This document shows positions 48,302 to 56,245 of a stretch of DNA of 64,000 nucleotides, piece after piece. How positions within the stretch are numbered: position 1 is the first letter of the stretch; each line of letters starts with the position of its first letter. The notes under the pieces are model-generated. The model searched no databases and was not told the origin of the DNA. It saw nothing but the letters and a program-made list of their open reading frames with translations. Both the position numbers and the translations under genes were made by a program. The stretch covers positions 248,001 to 312,000 of the forward strand of contig NZ_JACVEG010000001.1 in assembly GCF_014596725.1 (NCBI RefSeq), written 5' to 3'. The DNA is from Vibrio sp. Y2-5 (GTDB lineage Bacteria > Pseudomonadota > Gammaproteobacteria > Enterobacterales > Vibrionaceae).

Positions 48302-48376
48302 TGGCAGGTCTACCTGGATTCGAACCAGGGAATGGCGGCATCAAAAGCCGCTGCCTTACCGCTTGGCGATAGACCT
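48302..48376 (-). tRNA. tRNA-Gln (TTG) 1
   Basis: 75 nt. Acceptor AGGTCTA/TAGACCT with encoded CCA. The anticodon loop TTTTGAT gives TTG. T arm CCTGGTTCGAATCCAGG. Confidence 0.97.
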
Positions 48377-48402
48377 GCAGAGATGATTGCTCATCTGAAT
48401 AA

Positions 48403-48487
48403 TGGTGCGGAAGGAGAGACTTGAACTCTCACACCTTGCGGCGCCAGAACCTAAATCTGGTGCGTCTACCAATTTCGCCACTTCCGC
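48403..48487 (-). tRNA. tRNA-Leu (TAG) 2
   Basis: 85 nt; same sequence as Leu 1 (acceptor GCGGAAG/CTTCCGC). Confidence 0.97.
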
Positions 48488-48569
48488 ATCTTAATCTGTA
48501 GATTAACTGAATATTGGTCTTCAATTAATCGTTGTAGTGATCTGTAATTTAAACAAAGCACTTAAATAG

Positions 48570-48638
48570 TGGCAGGTCTACCTCGAAGTCGAAACAGGGA
48601 GAATAGATGGAGCATCGAAGCCTTACTAACCACTATCT
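48570..48638 (-). pseudogene. Degenerate tRNA-Gln copy 2
   Basis: 69-nt element identical by eye to copy 1. Confidence 0.85.
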
Positions 48639-48647
48639 TAATTGTAA

Positions 48648-48722
48648 TGGCAGGTCTACCTGGATTCGAACCAGGGAATGGCGGCATCAAAAGCCGCTGC
48701 CTTACCGCTTGGCGATAGACCT
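48648..48722 (-). tRNA. tRNA-Gln (TTG) 2
   Basis: 75 nt, same sequence as Gln 1. Confidence 0.97.
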
Positions 48723-48748
48723 GCAGAGATGATTGCTCATCTGAATAA

Positions 48749-48833
48749 TGGTGCGGAAGGAGAGACTTGAACTCTCACACCTTGCGGCGCCAGAACCTAA
48801 ATCTGGTGCGTCTACCAATTTCGCCACTTCCGC
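48749..48833 (-). tRNA. tRNA-Leu (TAG) 3
   Basis: 85 nt. On the lower-coordinate-to-higher path it is followed directly by Gln 3 through the short spacer, with no degenerate copy. Confidence 0.97.
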
Positions 48834-48914
48834 ATCTTAATCTGTAAATTAATTGAATTCAGCGTTCAACTAATTGTTGTAATAACTCGTCTAAAACCAG
48901 CTATTTACCAATAA

Positions 48915-48989
48915 TGGCAGGTCTACCTGGATTCGAACCAGGGAATGGCGGCATCAAAAGCCGCTGCCTTACCGCTTGGCGATAGACCT
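48915..48989 (-). tRNA. tRNA-Gln (TTG) 3
   Basis: 75 nt, same sequence as Gln 1; in the 267-bp unit type. Confidence 0.97.
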
Positions 48990-49015
48990 GCAGAGATGAT
49001 TGCTCATCTGAATAA

Positions 49016-49100
49016 TGGTGCGGAAGGAGAGACTTGAACTCTCACACCTTGCGGCGCCAGAACCTAAATCTGGTGCGTCTACCAATTTCGCCACTTCCGC
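49016..49100 (-). tRNA. tRNA-Leu (TAG) 4
   Basis: 85 nt, standard copy; in the 267-bp unit type. Confidence 0.97.
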
Positions 49101-49181
49101 ATCTTAATCTGTAGATTAATTGAATTCAGCGTTCAACTAATTGTTGTAATAACTCGTCTAAAACCAGCTATTTACCAATAA

Positions 49182-49256
49182 TGGCAGGTCTACCTGGATT
49201 CGAACCAGGGAATGGCGGCATCAAAAGCCGCTGCCTTACCGCTTGGCGATAGACCT
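49182..49256 (-). tRNA. tRNA-Gln (TTG) 4
   Basis: 75 nt, standard copy. Confidence 0.97.
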
Positions 49257-49282
49257 GCAGAGATGATTGCTCATCTGAATAA

Positions 49283-49367
49283 TGGTGCGGAAGGAGAGAC
49301 TTGAACTCTCACACCTTGCGGCGCCAGAACCTAAATCTGGTGCGTCTACCAATTTCGCCACTTCCGC
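49283..49367 (-). tRNA. tRNA-Leu (TAG) 5
   Basis: 85 nt, standard copy; marks the start of the second ~1226-bp higher-order block. Confidence 0.97.
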
Positions 49368-49450
49368 AACTTAATCTGTAGATTAACTGAATATTGGTCT
49401 TCAATTAATCGTTGTAGTGATCTGTCATTTAAACAAAACACTCTAAATAA

Positions 49451-49519
49451 TGGCAGGTCTACCTCGAAGTCGAAACAGGGAGAATAGATGGGGCATCAAA
49501 GCCTTACTAACCACTATCT
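49451..49519 (-). pseudogene. Degenerate tRNA-Gln copy 3
   Basis: 69 nt; differs from copy 1 by GGGGCATCAAAG in place of GGAGCATCGAAG (plus-strand reading). Confidence 0.85.
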
Positions 49520-49528
49520 TAATTGTAA

Positions 49529-49603
49529 TGGCAGGTCTACCTGGATTCGAACCAGGGAATGGCGGCATCAAAAGCCGCTGCCTTACCGCTTGGCGATAGA
49601 CCT
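49529..49603 (-). tRNA. tRNA-Gln (TTG) 5
   Basis: 75 nt, standard copy; its upstream flank has CTACAG rather than CTGCAG. Confidence 0.97.
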
Positions 49604-49629
49604 ACAGAGATGATTGCTCATCTAAATAA

Positions 49630-49714
49630 TGGTGCGGAAGGAGAGACTTGAACTCTCACACCTTGCGGCGCCAGAACCTAAATCTGGTGCGTCTACCAAT
49701 TTCGCCACTTCCGC
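49630..49714 (-). tRNA. tRNA-Leu (TAG) 6
   Basis: 85 nt, standard copy. Confidence 0.97.
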
Positions 49715-49796
49715 AACTTAATCTGTAGATTAACTGAATATTGGTCTTCAATTAATCGTTGTAGTGATCTGTAATTTAAACAAAGCACTTAAATAG

Positions 49797-49865
49797 TGGC
49801 AGGTCTACCTCGAAGTCGAAACAGGGAGAATAGATGGAGCATCGAAGCCTTACTAACCACTATCT
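49797..49865 (-). pseudogene. Degenerate tRNA-Gln copy 4
   Basis: 69 nt, identical by eye to copies 1 and 2. Confidence 0.85.
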
Positions 49866-49874
49866 TAATTGTAA

Positions 49875-49949
49875 TGGCAGGTCTACCTGGATTCGAACCA
49901 GGGAATGGCGGCATCAAAAGCCGCTGCCTTACCGCTTGGCGATAGACCT
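49875..49949 (-). tRNA. tRNA-Gln (TTG) 6
   Basis: 75 nt, standard copy. Confidence 0.97.
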
Positions 49950-49975
49950 GCAGAGATGATTGCTCATCTGAATAA

Positions 49976-50060
49976 TGGTGCGGAAGGAGAGACTTGAACT
50001 CTCACACCTTGCGGCGCCAGAACCTAAATCTGGTGCGTCTACCAATTTCGCCACTTCCGC
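49976..50060 (-). tRNA. tRNA-Leu (TAG) 7
   Basis: 85 nt, standard copy; in the 267-bp unit type. Confidence 0.97.
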
Positions 50061-50141
50061 ATCTTAATCTGTAGATTAACTGAATTCAGCGTTCAACTAA
50101 TTGTTGTAATAACTCGTCTAAAACCAGCTATTTACCAATAA

Positions 50142-50216
50142 TGGCAGGTCTACCTGGATTCGAACCAGGGAATGGCGGCATCAAAAGCCGCTGCCTTACC
50201 GCTTGGCGATAGACCT
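50142..50216 (-). tRNA. tRNA-Gln (TTG) 7
   Basis: 75 nt, standard copy. Confidence 0.97.
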
Positions 50217-50242
50217 GCAGAGATGATTGCTCATCTGAATAA

Positions 50243-50327
50243 TGGTGCGGAAGGAGAGACTTGAACTCTCACACCTTGCGGCGCCAGAACCTAAATCTGG
50301 TGCGTCTACCAATTTCGCCACTTCCGC
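50243..50327 (-). tRNA. tRNA-Leu (TAG) 8
   Basis: 85 nt, standard copy; in the 267-bp unit type. Confidence 0.97.
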
Positions 50328-50408
50328 ATCTTAATCTGTAGATTAATTGAATTCAGCGTTCAACTAATTGTTGTAATAACTCGTCTAAAACCAGCTATTT
50401 ACCAATAA

Positions 50409-50483
50409 TGGCAGGTCTACCTGGATTCGAACCAGGGAATGGCGGCATCAAAAGCCGCTGCCTTACCGCTTGGCGATAGACCT
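50409..50483 (-). tRNA. tRNA-Gln (TTG) 8
   Basis: 75 nt, standard copy. Confidence 0.97.
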
Positions 50484-50509
50484 GCAGAGATGATTGCTCA
50501 TCTGAATAA

Positions 50510-50594
50510 TGGTGCGGAAGGAGAGACTTGAACTCTCACACCTTGCGGCGCCAGAACCTAAATCTGGTGCGTCTACCAATTTCGCCACTTCCGC
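50510..50594 (-). tRNA. tRNA-Leu (TAG) 9
   Basis: 85 nt, standard copy; next to the triple degenerate-Gln cluster. Confidence 0.97.
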
Positions 50595-50677
50595 AACTTA
50601 ATCTGTAGATTAACTGAATATTGGTCTTCAATTAATCGTTGTAGTGATCTGTCATTTAAACAAAACACTCTAAATAA

Positions 50678-50746
50678 TGGCAGGTCTACCTCGAAGTCGA
50701 AACAGGGAGAATAGATGGGGCATCGAAGCCTTACTACCCACTATCT
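50678..50746 (-). pseudogene. Degenerate tRNA-Gln copy 5
   Basis: 69 nt, first of three in tandem at 78-bp spacing; has GGGGCATC and TACCCACT variants (plus strand). Confidence 0.85.
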
Positions 50747-50755
50747 TAATTGTAA

Positions 50756-50824
50756 TGGCAGGTCTACCTCGAAGTCGCAACAGGGAGAGTAGATGGGGCA
50801 TCGAAGCCTTACTACCCACTATCT
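50756..50824 (-). pseudogene. Degenerate tRNA-Gln copy 6
   Basis: 69 nt; like copy 5 but with GTCGCAACAGGGAGAGTAG changes (plus strand). Confidence 0.85.
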
Positions 50825-50833
50825 TAATTGTAA

Positions 50834-50902
50834 TGGCAGGTCTACCTCGAAGTCGAAACAGGGAGAATAGATGGAGCATCGAAGCCTTACTAACCACTAT
50901 CT
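50834..50902 (-). pseudogene. Degenerate tRNA-Gln copy 7
   Basis: 69 nt; returns to the copy 1 sequence, so the cluster mixes two variants. Confidence 0.85.
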
Positions 50903-50911
50903 TAATTGTAA

Positions 50912-50986
50912 TGGCAGGTCTACCTGGATTCGAACCAGGGAATGGCGGCATCAAAAGCCGCTGCCTTACCGCTTGGCGATAGACCT
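50912..50986 (-). tRNA. tRNA-Gln (TTG) 9
   Basis: 75 nt, standard copy. Confidence 0.97.
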
Positions 50987-51013
50987 GCAGAGATGATTAC
51001 TCATCTTAAATAA

Positions 51014-51098
51014 TGGTGCGGAAAGAGAGACTTGAACTCTCACACCTTGCGGCGCCAGAACCTAAATCTGGTGCGTCTACCAATTTCGCCATTTCCGC
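51014..51098 (-). tRNA. tRNA-Leu (TAG) 10, acceptor variant
   Basis: 85 nt. The seventh acceptor pair is A-T in place of G-C (GCGGAAA/TTTCCGC), a compensated double change. Confidence 0.96.
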
Positions 51099-51123
51099 AT
51101 AACTTTTAAGATATCGAGAAATA

Positions 51124-51208
51124 TGGTGCGGAAGGAGAGACTTGAACTCTCACACCTTGCGGCGCCAGAACCTAAATCTGGTGCGTCTACCAATTTCGCC
51201 ATTTCCGC
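51124..51208 (-). tRNA. tRNA-Leu (TAG) 11, mismatched acceptor
   Basis: 85 nt. The 5' strand has the variant GCGGAAA while the 3' strand keeps CTTCCGC, leaving an A-C mismatch at the last acceptor pair. It looks like a recombinant of the two Leu types. Confidence 0.95.
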
Positions 51209-51260
51209 ATTATTTCCTAAAGACTCTTGAAACTGTTGTTTCAAAAAAGCACTTAGGAAA

Positions 51261-51337
51261 TGGTGGCTACGACGGGATTCGAACCTGTGACCCCATCATT
51301 ATGAGTGATGTGCTCTAACCAGCTGAGCTACGTAGCC
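51261..51337 (-). tRNA. tRNA-Met (CAT) 1
   Basis: 77 nt elongator type: acceptor GGCTACG/CGTAGCC, anticodon arm TCACTCATAATGA, closely like E. coli metT. Confidence 0.97.
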
Positions 51338-51349
51338 AACAATAAATAA

Positions 51350-51434
51350 TGGTGCGGAAGGAGAGACTTGAACTCTCACACCTTGCGGCGCCAGAACCTA
51401 AATCTGGTGCGTCTACCAATTTCGCCACTTCCGC
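51350..51434 (-). tRNA. tRNA-Leu (TAG) 12
   Basis: 85 nt, standard acceptor; sits between Met 1 and a degenerate Gln. Confidence 0.97.
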
Positions 51435-51518
51435 ATCTTAATCTGTAGATTAACCGAATATTGGTCTTCAGCTAATCGTTGTAGTGATCTGTTATTTAAA
51501 ACAAAGCACTTTAAATAG

Positions 51519-51587
51519 TGGCAGGTCTACCTCGAAGTCGAAACAGGGAGAATAGATGGGGCATCGAAGCCTTACTAACCACTATCT
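51519..51587 (-). pseudogene. Degenerate tRNA-Gln copy 8
   Basis: 69 nt with the GGGGCATCGAAG variant and TAACCACT (plus strand). Confidence 0.85.
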
Positions 51588-51596
51588 TAATTGTAA

Positions 51597-51671
51597 TGGC
51601 AGGTCTACCTGGATTCGAACCAGGGAATGGCGGCATCAAAAGCCGCTGCCTTACCGCTTGGCGATAGACCT
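51597..51671 (-). tRNA. tRNA-Gln (TTG) 10
   Basis: 75 nt, standard copy. Confidence 0.97.
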
Positions 51672-51697
51672 GCAGAGATGATTGCTCATCTGAATAA

Positions 51698-51782
51698 TGG
51701 TGCGGAAAGAGAGACTTGAACTCTCACACCTTGCGGCGCCAGAACCTAAATCTGGTGCGTCTACCAATTTCGCCATTTCCGC
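51698..51782 (-). tRNA. tRNA-Leu (TAG) 13, acceptor variant
   Basis: 85 nt with the compensated A-T pair (GCGGAAA/TTTCCGC), as in Leu 10. The flanking TTTTAAGATATCGAGAAA spacer is also shared with Leu 10. Confidence 0.96.
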
Positions 51783-51807
51783 AAAACTTTTAAGATATCG
51801 AGAAATA

Positions 51808-51892
51808 TGGTGCGGAAGGAGAGACTTGAACTCTCACACCTTGCGGCGCCAGAACCTAAATCTGGTGCGTCTACCAATTTCGCCACTTCCGC
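51808..51892 (-). tRNA. tRNA-Leu (TAG) 14
   Basis: 85 nt, standard acceptor; in the place corresponding to the mismatched Leu 11. Confidence 0.97.
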
Positions 51893-51939
51893 ATCTCGGA
51901 TATCTAAAGTCACTTGCTTATGCAAACAACTAGAATAAG

Positions 51940-52016
51940 TGGTGGCTACGACGGGATTCGAACCTGTGACCCCATCATTATGAGTGATGTGCTCTAACCA
52001 GCTGAGCTACGTAGCC
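51940..52016 (-). tRNA. tRNA-Met (CAT) 2
   Basis: 77 nt, same sequence as Met 1. Confidence 0.97.
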
Positions 52017-52094
52017 ATCATTTTTGAGCGAGACAATATAATATAAACTCGCTACGAGTTCCAATAAATTTTCAAATACTGAAACTATTAAATA

Positions 52095-52163
52095 GTGGCA
52101 GGTCTACCTTGAGCCGAAGCTGGGGAATAGACAGAGGTATTAAAAACCACACTAACCGCTATT
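52095..52163 (-). pseudogene. Degenerate tRNA-Gln copy 9 (most divergent)
   Basis: About 69 nt. It shares the tRNA-Gln 3' end but has CTTGAGCCGAAGCTGGGG where copy 1 has CTCGAAGTCGAAACAGGG (plus strand). Probably an older member of the family. Confidence 0.7.
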
Positions 52164-52173
52164 TTGAGTGTAA

Positions 52174-52248
52174 TGGCAGGTCTACCTGGATTCGAACCAG
52201 GGAATGGCGGCATCAAAAGCCGCTGCCTTACCGCTTGGCGATAGACCT
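52174..52248 (-). tRNA. tRNA-Gln (TTG) 11
   Basis: 75 nt, standard copy; first Gln to be transcribed. Confidence 0.97.
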
Positions 52249-52274
52249 ACAGCGATGATTTCTCATCTAAATAA

Positions 52275-52359
52275 TGGTGCGGAAGGAGAGACTTGAACTC
52301 TCACACCTTGCGGCGCCAGAACCTAAATCTGGTGCGTCTACCAATTTCGCCACTTCCGC
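52275..52359 (-). tRNA. tRNA-Leu (TAG) 15
   Basis: 85 nt, standard copy; first Leu to be transcribed. Confidence 0.97.
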
Positions 52360-52399
52360 ATTATTTCCTAAAGGCTCTTTAATGAAAGCACTTAGGAAA

Positions 52400-52476
52400 T
52401 GGTGGCTACGACGGGATTCGAACCTGTGACCCCATCATTATGAGTGATGTGCTCTAACCAGCTGAGCTACGTAGCC
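52400..52476 (-). tRNA. tRNA-Met (CAT) 3
   Basis: 77 nt; first tRNA after the promoter, so the array begins Met-Leu-Gln as in the metT-leuW-glnU order of E. coli. Confidence 0.97.
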
Positions 52477-52522
52477 ATTACCAATTTTCGTTCTCAGAAC
52501 TAAGTTGCCTTATTGCTGAGAA

Positions 52523-52559
52523 CGGTGCGCATTATGCGGATCTGCTTTCAGAGCGTCAA
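52523..52559 (-). promoter_or_regulatory. Promoter of the tRNA array with GC-rich discriminator
   Basis: On the minus strand TTGACG (52559-52554), 17 bp, CATAAT (52536-52531), then GCGCACCG. The near-consensus hexamers and GC-rich discriminator are features of stringently controlled stable-RNA promoters. Confidence 0.85.
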
Positions 52560-52716
52560 CAGTTTTTTTGAATAAATCGCCTGAAACGCATCGTTCGACT
52601 TTTTTTTAAACAAAGAGGCGTGTTTGTGATCAAAAAGTGCTAACAAAACAACAGATTTATTACTTTTGCATAGTGGCAAATTTTCATGTTTTTTTACTTT
52701 GAAAGTACCGAAGAAA

Positions 52717-52748
52717 AGAAAAAGCCAACCGAGTGGTTGGCTTTTATT
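52717..52748 (-). terminator. Terminator after ychF
   Basis: AAAAGCCAACC-ACTC-GGTTGGCTTTT on the minus strand with a T/C tail, 20 bp past the ychF stop. Confidence 0.87.
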
Positions 52749-52767
52749 CAATTCTGTCTGATGCAGG

Positions 52768-53859
52768 TTAAACGTTGAAACGGAAGTGAACAACATCGCC
52801 ATCTTTAACGATGTAATCTTTACCTTCTAGTCGCCATTTACCAGCTTCTTTCGCACCGCTTTCACCGTTAAATTGGATAAAATCGTCATAACCGACAACT
52901 TCAGCGCGAATGAAACCTTTTTCAAAGTCAGTGTGAATTTTACCCGCTGCTTTTGGCGCTGTTGCACCAATTGGAATTGTCCAAGCACGAACTTCTTTAA
53001 CACCAGCAGTGAAGTAAGTGTGTAGTTCTAGAAGCTCGTAACCAGCACGAATCACGCGGTTCAGACCCGGTTCTTCGATACCCATATCTGCTAGGAATTC
53101 TTCGCGCTCATCATCTTCAAGCTCAGAAAGCTCAGATTCAATAGCGGCACATACAGGAACAACAACGTTGTTCTCTTTTGCTGCGAACTCACGAACGAGA
53201 TCCAAGTATGGGTTATTTTCGAAACCATCTTCAGCAACGTTAGCAATGTACATGGTTGGCTTTAAGGTTAAGAAGTTCAAGTAGCCAATTGCAGCCAATT
53301 CTTCTTTAGAAAGCTCAACAGTACGAGCAGAGCCACCTTCAGTTAATACTGGTAACAATTTTTCAAGTACTACGAGTTCGAACTTAGCGTCTTTGTCGCC
53401 ACCTTTCGCTTTCTTTGCGTTACGTTGAATAGCACGTTCACAAGAATCAAGGTCAGCCATTGCCAATTCTAAGTTGATCACTTCGATGTCTTCGATAGGT
53501 GATACTTTACCTGCTACGTGTACGATGTTTTCGTTCTCAAAACAACGAACAACGTGACCGATCGCGTCAGTTTCACGGATGTTAGCTAGGAATTTGTTAC
53601 CTAGACCTTCACCACGAGAAGCACCAGCAACCAGACCTGCGATATCCACGAATTCCATTGTTGTTGGAAGAACTCGCTCAGGATTTACGATTTTCGCTAG
53701 TGCGTCTAGACGAAGATCTGGAACCGGTACAACACCAGTGTTTGGTTCGATGGTACAAAACGGGAAGTTTGCCGCTTCGATACCTGCTTTTGTAAGAGCA
53801 TTGAAAAGTGTTGATTTACCAACGTTAGGTAGACCAACAATGCCACATTTAAAACCCAT
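52768..53859 (-). CDS. ychF: Redox-regulated ATPase YchF (Obg-like)
   Basis: YchF is a translation-associated P-loop ATPase of 363 residues. The Walker A is [16 protein letters not shown]. The switch region is [20 protein letters not shown]. The usual NKxD guanine motif is replaced by NVAE, which explains ATP preference in this family. The C-terminal TGS domain is complete. It follows pth by 10 bp, a pairing seen in E. coli. Confidence 0.97.
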   Translation of the reverse strand: MGFKCGIVGLPNVGKSTLFNALTKAGIEAANFPFCTIEPNTGVVPVPDLRLDALAKIVNPERVLPTTMEFVDIAGLVAGASRGEGLGNKFLANIRETDAIGHVVRCFENENIVHVAGKVSPIEDIEVINLELAMADLDSCERAIQRNAKKAKGGDKDAKFELVVLEKLLPVLTEGGSARTVELSKEELAAIGYLNFLTLKPTMYIANVAEDGFENNPYLDLVREFAAKENNVVVPVCAAIESELSELEDDEREEFLADMGIEEPGLNRVIRAGYELLELHTYFTAGVKEVRAWTIPIGATAPKAAGKIHTDFEKGFIRAEVVGYDDFIQFNGESGAKEAGKWRLEGKDYIVKDGDVVHFRFNV

Positions 53860-53869
53860 GTCTGTAACC

Positions 53870-54460
53870 TTATTCAGCTTTGAACGTGTGTAAGCGATTT
53901 TGCGCTTTCGTTAGGCCATCTTTTAACAAGATGTCGAGGCAACGAACCGATTCATCGACGGTTGCATCTAATTGCTCCTGCTCTTTTGCAGGGGCTTTTC
54001 CTAACACATAGCCTGCGACTTTATCTTTGTGTCCTGGATGACCAATGCCAATCCGCAGACGGTAAAATTCTTTATTGTTGCCCAGTTTGCTAATAGTGTC
54101 TTTCAGACCATTGTGACCGCCATGACCACCGCCTTTCTTGAACTTAGCAACCCCTGGAGGGAGATCCAGTTCATCGTGTGCCACCATGATCTCTTCAGGT
54201 TGAATTTGGTAGAACTTCGCAAGAGCTGCAACGGACTTACCGGATAAATTCATGAAAGTGGTTGGGATCAGCAAACGTAAATCTTCGCCATTGACCACAA
54301 TACGGCCAGTCAAGCCGAAGTATTTAGACTCATTTTTCAACGTAATATTGTGAATACGAGCTAGTTCTTCGACGACCCATGCACCGGCATTGTGTCGAGT
54401 TCTAGAATATTCTGGGCCAGGATTCGCCAGACCGACAAGTAATTTAATAGGTTGACTCAA
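53870..54460 (-). CDS. pth: Peptidyl-tRNA hydrolase
   Basis: It frees tRNAs from peptidyl-tRNA dropped from ribosomes. It is 196 residues long. Active-site features are [20 protein letters not shown] (Asn and catalytic His), [10 protein letters not shown] and [20 protein letters not shown] then GHNGLKD. First gene of pth-ychF. Confidence 0.97.
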   Translation of the reverse strand: MSQPIKLLVGLANPGPEYSRTRHNAGAWVVEELARIHNITLKNESKYFGLTGRIVVNGEDLRLLIPTTFMNLSGKSVAALAKFYQIQPEEIMVAHDELDLPPGVAKFKKGGGHGGHNGLKDTISKLGNNKEFYRLRIGIGHPGHKDKVAGYVLGKAPAKEQEQLDATVDESVRCLDILLKDGLTKAQNRLHTFKAE

Positions 54461-54504
54461 AGCTAGGATCCCTTAGGAAACGAAAAAGCGCGGTATGATA
54501 GCAC

Positions 54505-54540
54505 AAAAAATCCCTTTGGCGCGAGGCTCAAAGGGATTCG
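54505..54540 (-). terminator. Terminator after the SPOR lipoprotein gene
   Basis: Minus strand AATCCCTTTG-loop-CAAAGGGATT followed by TTTTG, with a ten-bp stem. Confidence 0.85.
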
Positions 54541-54582
54541 TGAAATTCGCTTTTCATTGAAGGCAATGAATGCATTTTTTGC

Positions 54583-55002
54583 CTAGCGCATTCTAACTAC
54601 ATTAGTTTGTTGCTTCTGTTTCATCTCAGCAAAACTGATCACAAAAGGTTCTGCTTGTTTTACATCATGAGGTAATGACGCTATTGCGCTGCGAGCTTCA
54701 TCTTTGCTAGCAAAGTCACCTGCGGTGACTGCGTACCATTGTGTACCAAGACTGGTTTTCCAGTTAACCCAAACAGGGTGCGTTGGGTCAATGTTACGTA
54801 TGTACTCTTTGATGTCTTTTTCTTGTTTTAATGCAAGCACTTGAACGGTGTAATGGTTTGGGTTCATGTAGCCGTAGGCATCTTCTGAAGACATCACTCC
54901 AACACATTGTGCAGGACTTTCTGGTTGCGAACCCAATGGTGTACAACCCATTAATGTCATTGCCAATACTACAGATACAATCTTATACACCTTCGACTTC
55001 AC
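54583..55002 (-). CDS. SPOR-domain lipoprotein
   Basis: This 139-residue lipoprotein probably binds septal peptidoglycan. I start it at GTG 55002 (VKSKVYKIVSVVLAMTLMGC), which gives a compact signal peptide and the lipobox LMGC. A frame reaching 55095 would give an over-long N-terminus. The SPOR-like domain begins HYTVQVLALKQEKDIKEYI and includes QWYAVTAGDFASKDEARSAI. Basis is pattern only; the domain is short. Confidence 0.7.
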   Translation of the reverse strand: MKSKVYKIVSVVLAMTLMGCTPLGSQPESPAQCVGVMSSEDAYGYMNPNHYTVQVLALKQEKDIKEYIRNIDPTHPVWVNWKTSLGTQWYAVTAGDFASKDEARSAIASLPHDVKQAEPFVISFAEMKQKQQTNVVRMR

Positions 55003-55040
55003 GTTCTTTACTAACCCCGCTTTCACTAAGCAACTTATCA

Positions 55041-55148
55041 ATGAGCAACAAGAAAGAGTCTCGTTACTTTCGGAAGCAACAGAAGCTACTGGCAAAACTG
55101 GAGTACATCAACCCTAAACCTAGAGTCTATAAGCAGTTTCGGATTTGA
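55041..55148 (+). CDS. Possible 35-residue basic small protein
   Basis: MSNKKESRYFRKQQKLLAKL, then EYINPKPRVYKQFRI. The composition (Lys, Arg, Tyr rich) looks like a real small protein rather than a random frame. There is no clear ribosome site and no family is recognised. It is divergent from the SPOR gene, whose start lies 38 bp away. Confidence 0.35.
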   Translation: MSNKKESRYFRKQQKLLAKLEYINPKPRVYKQFRI

Positions 55149-55248
55149 CCTATATAAGAAAGAATGGAAGTACTGTAAGTGTGCGGCTTTATCTCACACT
55201 GCGAATTTGAGAGTGGAAATGTATGAATAGGTATTCGAATGGAAAGAT

Positions 55249-55283
55249 AAAAAAAGCGCTTCGTTTATGAAGCGCTTTTTATA
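55249..55283. terminator. Bidirectional terminator downstream of prs
   Basis: AAAAAGCGCTTC-GTTTAT-GAAGCGCTTTTT, a 12-bp stem with A/T flanks. Confidence 0.88.
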
Positions 55284-55300
55284 GACAATCATTTCAATGC

Positions 55301-56245
55301 TTAGTTGAACATTGCTGAGATAGATTCTTCGTTGCTAATACGACGAATCGCTTCTGCTAGCATTGTAGATAGAGTCAACTGAGTCACTTTACCTGTTGCT
55401 GCCATTTCTTTAGACAGAGTAATTGAGTCAGTGATGATAACTTGGTCAAGAACAGAGTTCTTAATGTTTTTCGCTGCGTTACCTGAGAATACTGCGTGAG
55501 TTGCGTAAGCGAATACACGCTTAGCGCCACGATTTTTCAGAGCTTCGGCTGCTTTACATAGTGTGCCACCTGTATCGATCATATCGTCTACGATCACACA
55601 GTCACGACCTTCAACATCACCAATTAGATTCATTACTTCAGAAACGTTAGCGCGTGGACGACGTTTATCGACGATTGCGATATCGATATCACCCAGAGCT
55701 TTAGCCGTTGCACGTGCACGAACTACGCCGCCTAGGTCAGGAGATACAACCACTGGCTCTTCTAGACCACGAGCTTTCATATCTTCAAGAAGAACTGGAG
55801 TACCGAAGATGTTGTCTACTGGTACATCGAAGAAACCTTGAATTTGTTCTGCGTGCAGGTCGATAGTAAGAACGCGGTCAACACCAACGTTAGAAAGGAA
55901 GTCTGCAACAACTTTTGCAGTGATTGGCACACGAGCAGAACGCACACGGCGATCCTGACGAGCATAACCAAAATAAGGAATAACAGCAGTAATACGGCCT
56001 GCTGAAGCACGACGCATAGCATCAATCATTACAACGAGTTCCATTAGGTTGTCGTTGGTTGGCTTACAAGTAGATTGGATGATAAATACGTCGCTACCAC
56101 GAACATTTTCATTGATTTGTACTGCAACTTCTCCATCAGAGAAACGTGAAACAGTAGCATCTCCAAGAGAAATGTATAGACGATCAGCAATACGTTGTGC
56201 TAGTTCGGGTGTGGCATTACCAGCAAATAGCTTCATATCAGGCAC
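55301..56245 (-). CDS. prs: Ribose-phosphate pyrophosphokinase (PRPP synthetase)
   Basis: It makes PRPP from ribose 5-phosphate and ATP, feeding purine, pyrimidine, His, Trp and NAD synthesis; PurM, PurN and Upp in this window belong to the same network. The start is GTG 56245 (then [14 protein letters not shown]), matching E. coli and preceded by GAGG; 314 residues. The PRPP loop is [18 protein letters not shown]. The first 8 bp overlap the end of ispE, which suggests translational coupling. Confidence 0.96.
   Translation of the reverse strand: MPDMKLFAGNATPELAQRIADRLYISLGDATVSRFSDGEVAVQINENVRGSDVFIIQSTCKPTNDNLMELVVMIDAMRRASAGRITAVIPYFGYARQDRRVRSARVPITAKVVADFLSNVGVDRVLTIDLHAEQIQGFFDVPVDNIFGTPVLLEDMKARGLEEPVVVSPDLGGVVRARATAKALGDIDIAIVDKRRPRANVSEVMNLIGDVEGRDCVIVDDMIDTGGTLCKAAEALKNRGAKRVFAYATHAVFSGNAAKNIKNSVLDQVIITDSITLSKEMAATGKVTQLTLSTMLAEAIRRISNEESISAMFN

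Larger units (their letters stand above)
48057..52476 (-). repeat. Nested tandem-duplicated tRNA array
   Basis: 29 tRNA genes alternate, mostly Leu then Gln. Successive Leu genes from 48057 are spaced 346, 346, 267, 267, 347, 346, 267 and 267 bp. So a block of about 1226 bp occurs twice (48057 to 49283 and 49283 to 50510). The 346-bp unit carries a degenerate Gln copy; the 267-bp unit instead carries a different spacer. Three degenerate copies stand in tandem at 50678-50902. The upstream end (51014-52476) is less regular and includes the three Met genes. Confidence 0.95.

Noticed and set aside
50670..50982. Open frames with repeated MAGLPRSRNRE-type peptides on both strands
   Set aside because: They translate the tandem degenerate tRNA-Gln elements; the peptide repeats simply reflect the DNA repeats.
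51697..51933. 78-codon open frame with two similar halves
   Set aside because: It lies across two tRNA-Leu genes and repeats because they are near-identical; not a protein gene.
48057..52476. CRISPR-like array
   Set aside because: The regular repeats are full tRNA genes with encoded CCA, not short direct repeats with unique spacers, and no cas genes are present.
52548..52802. 84-codon minus-strand open frame between the tRNA array and ychF
   Set aside because: It overlaps the array promoter and the ychF terminator, with no coding features.
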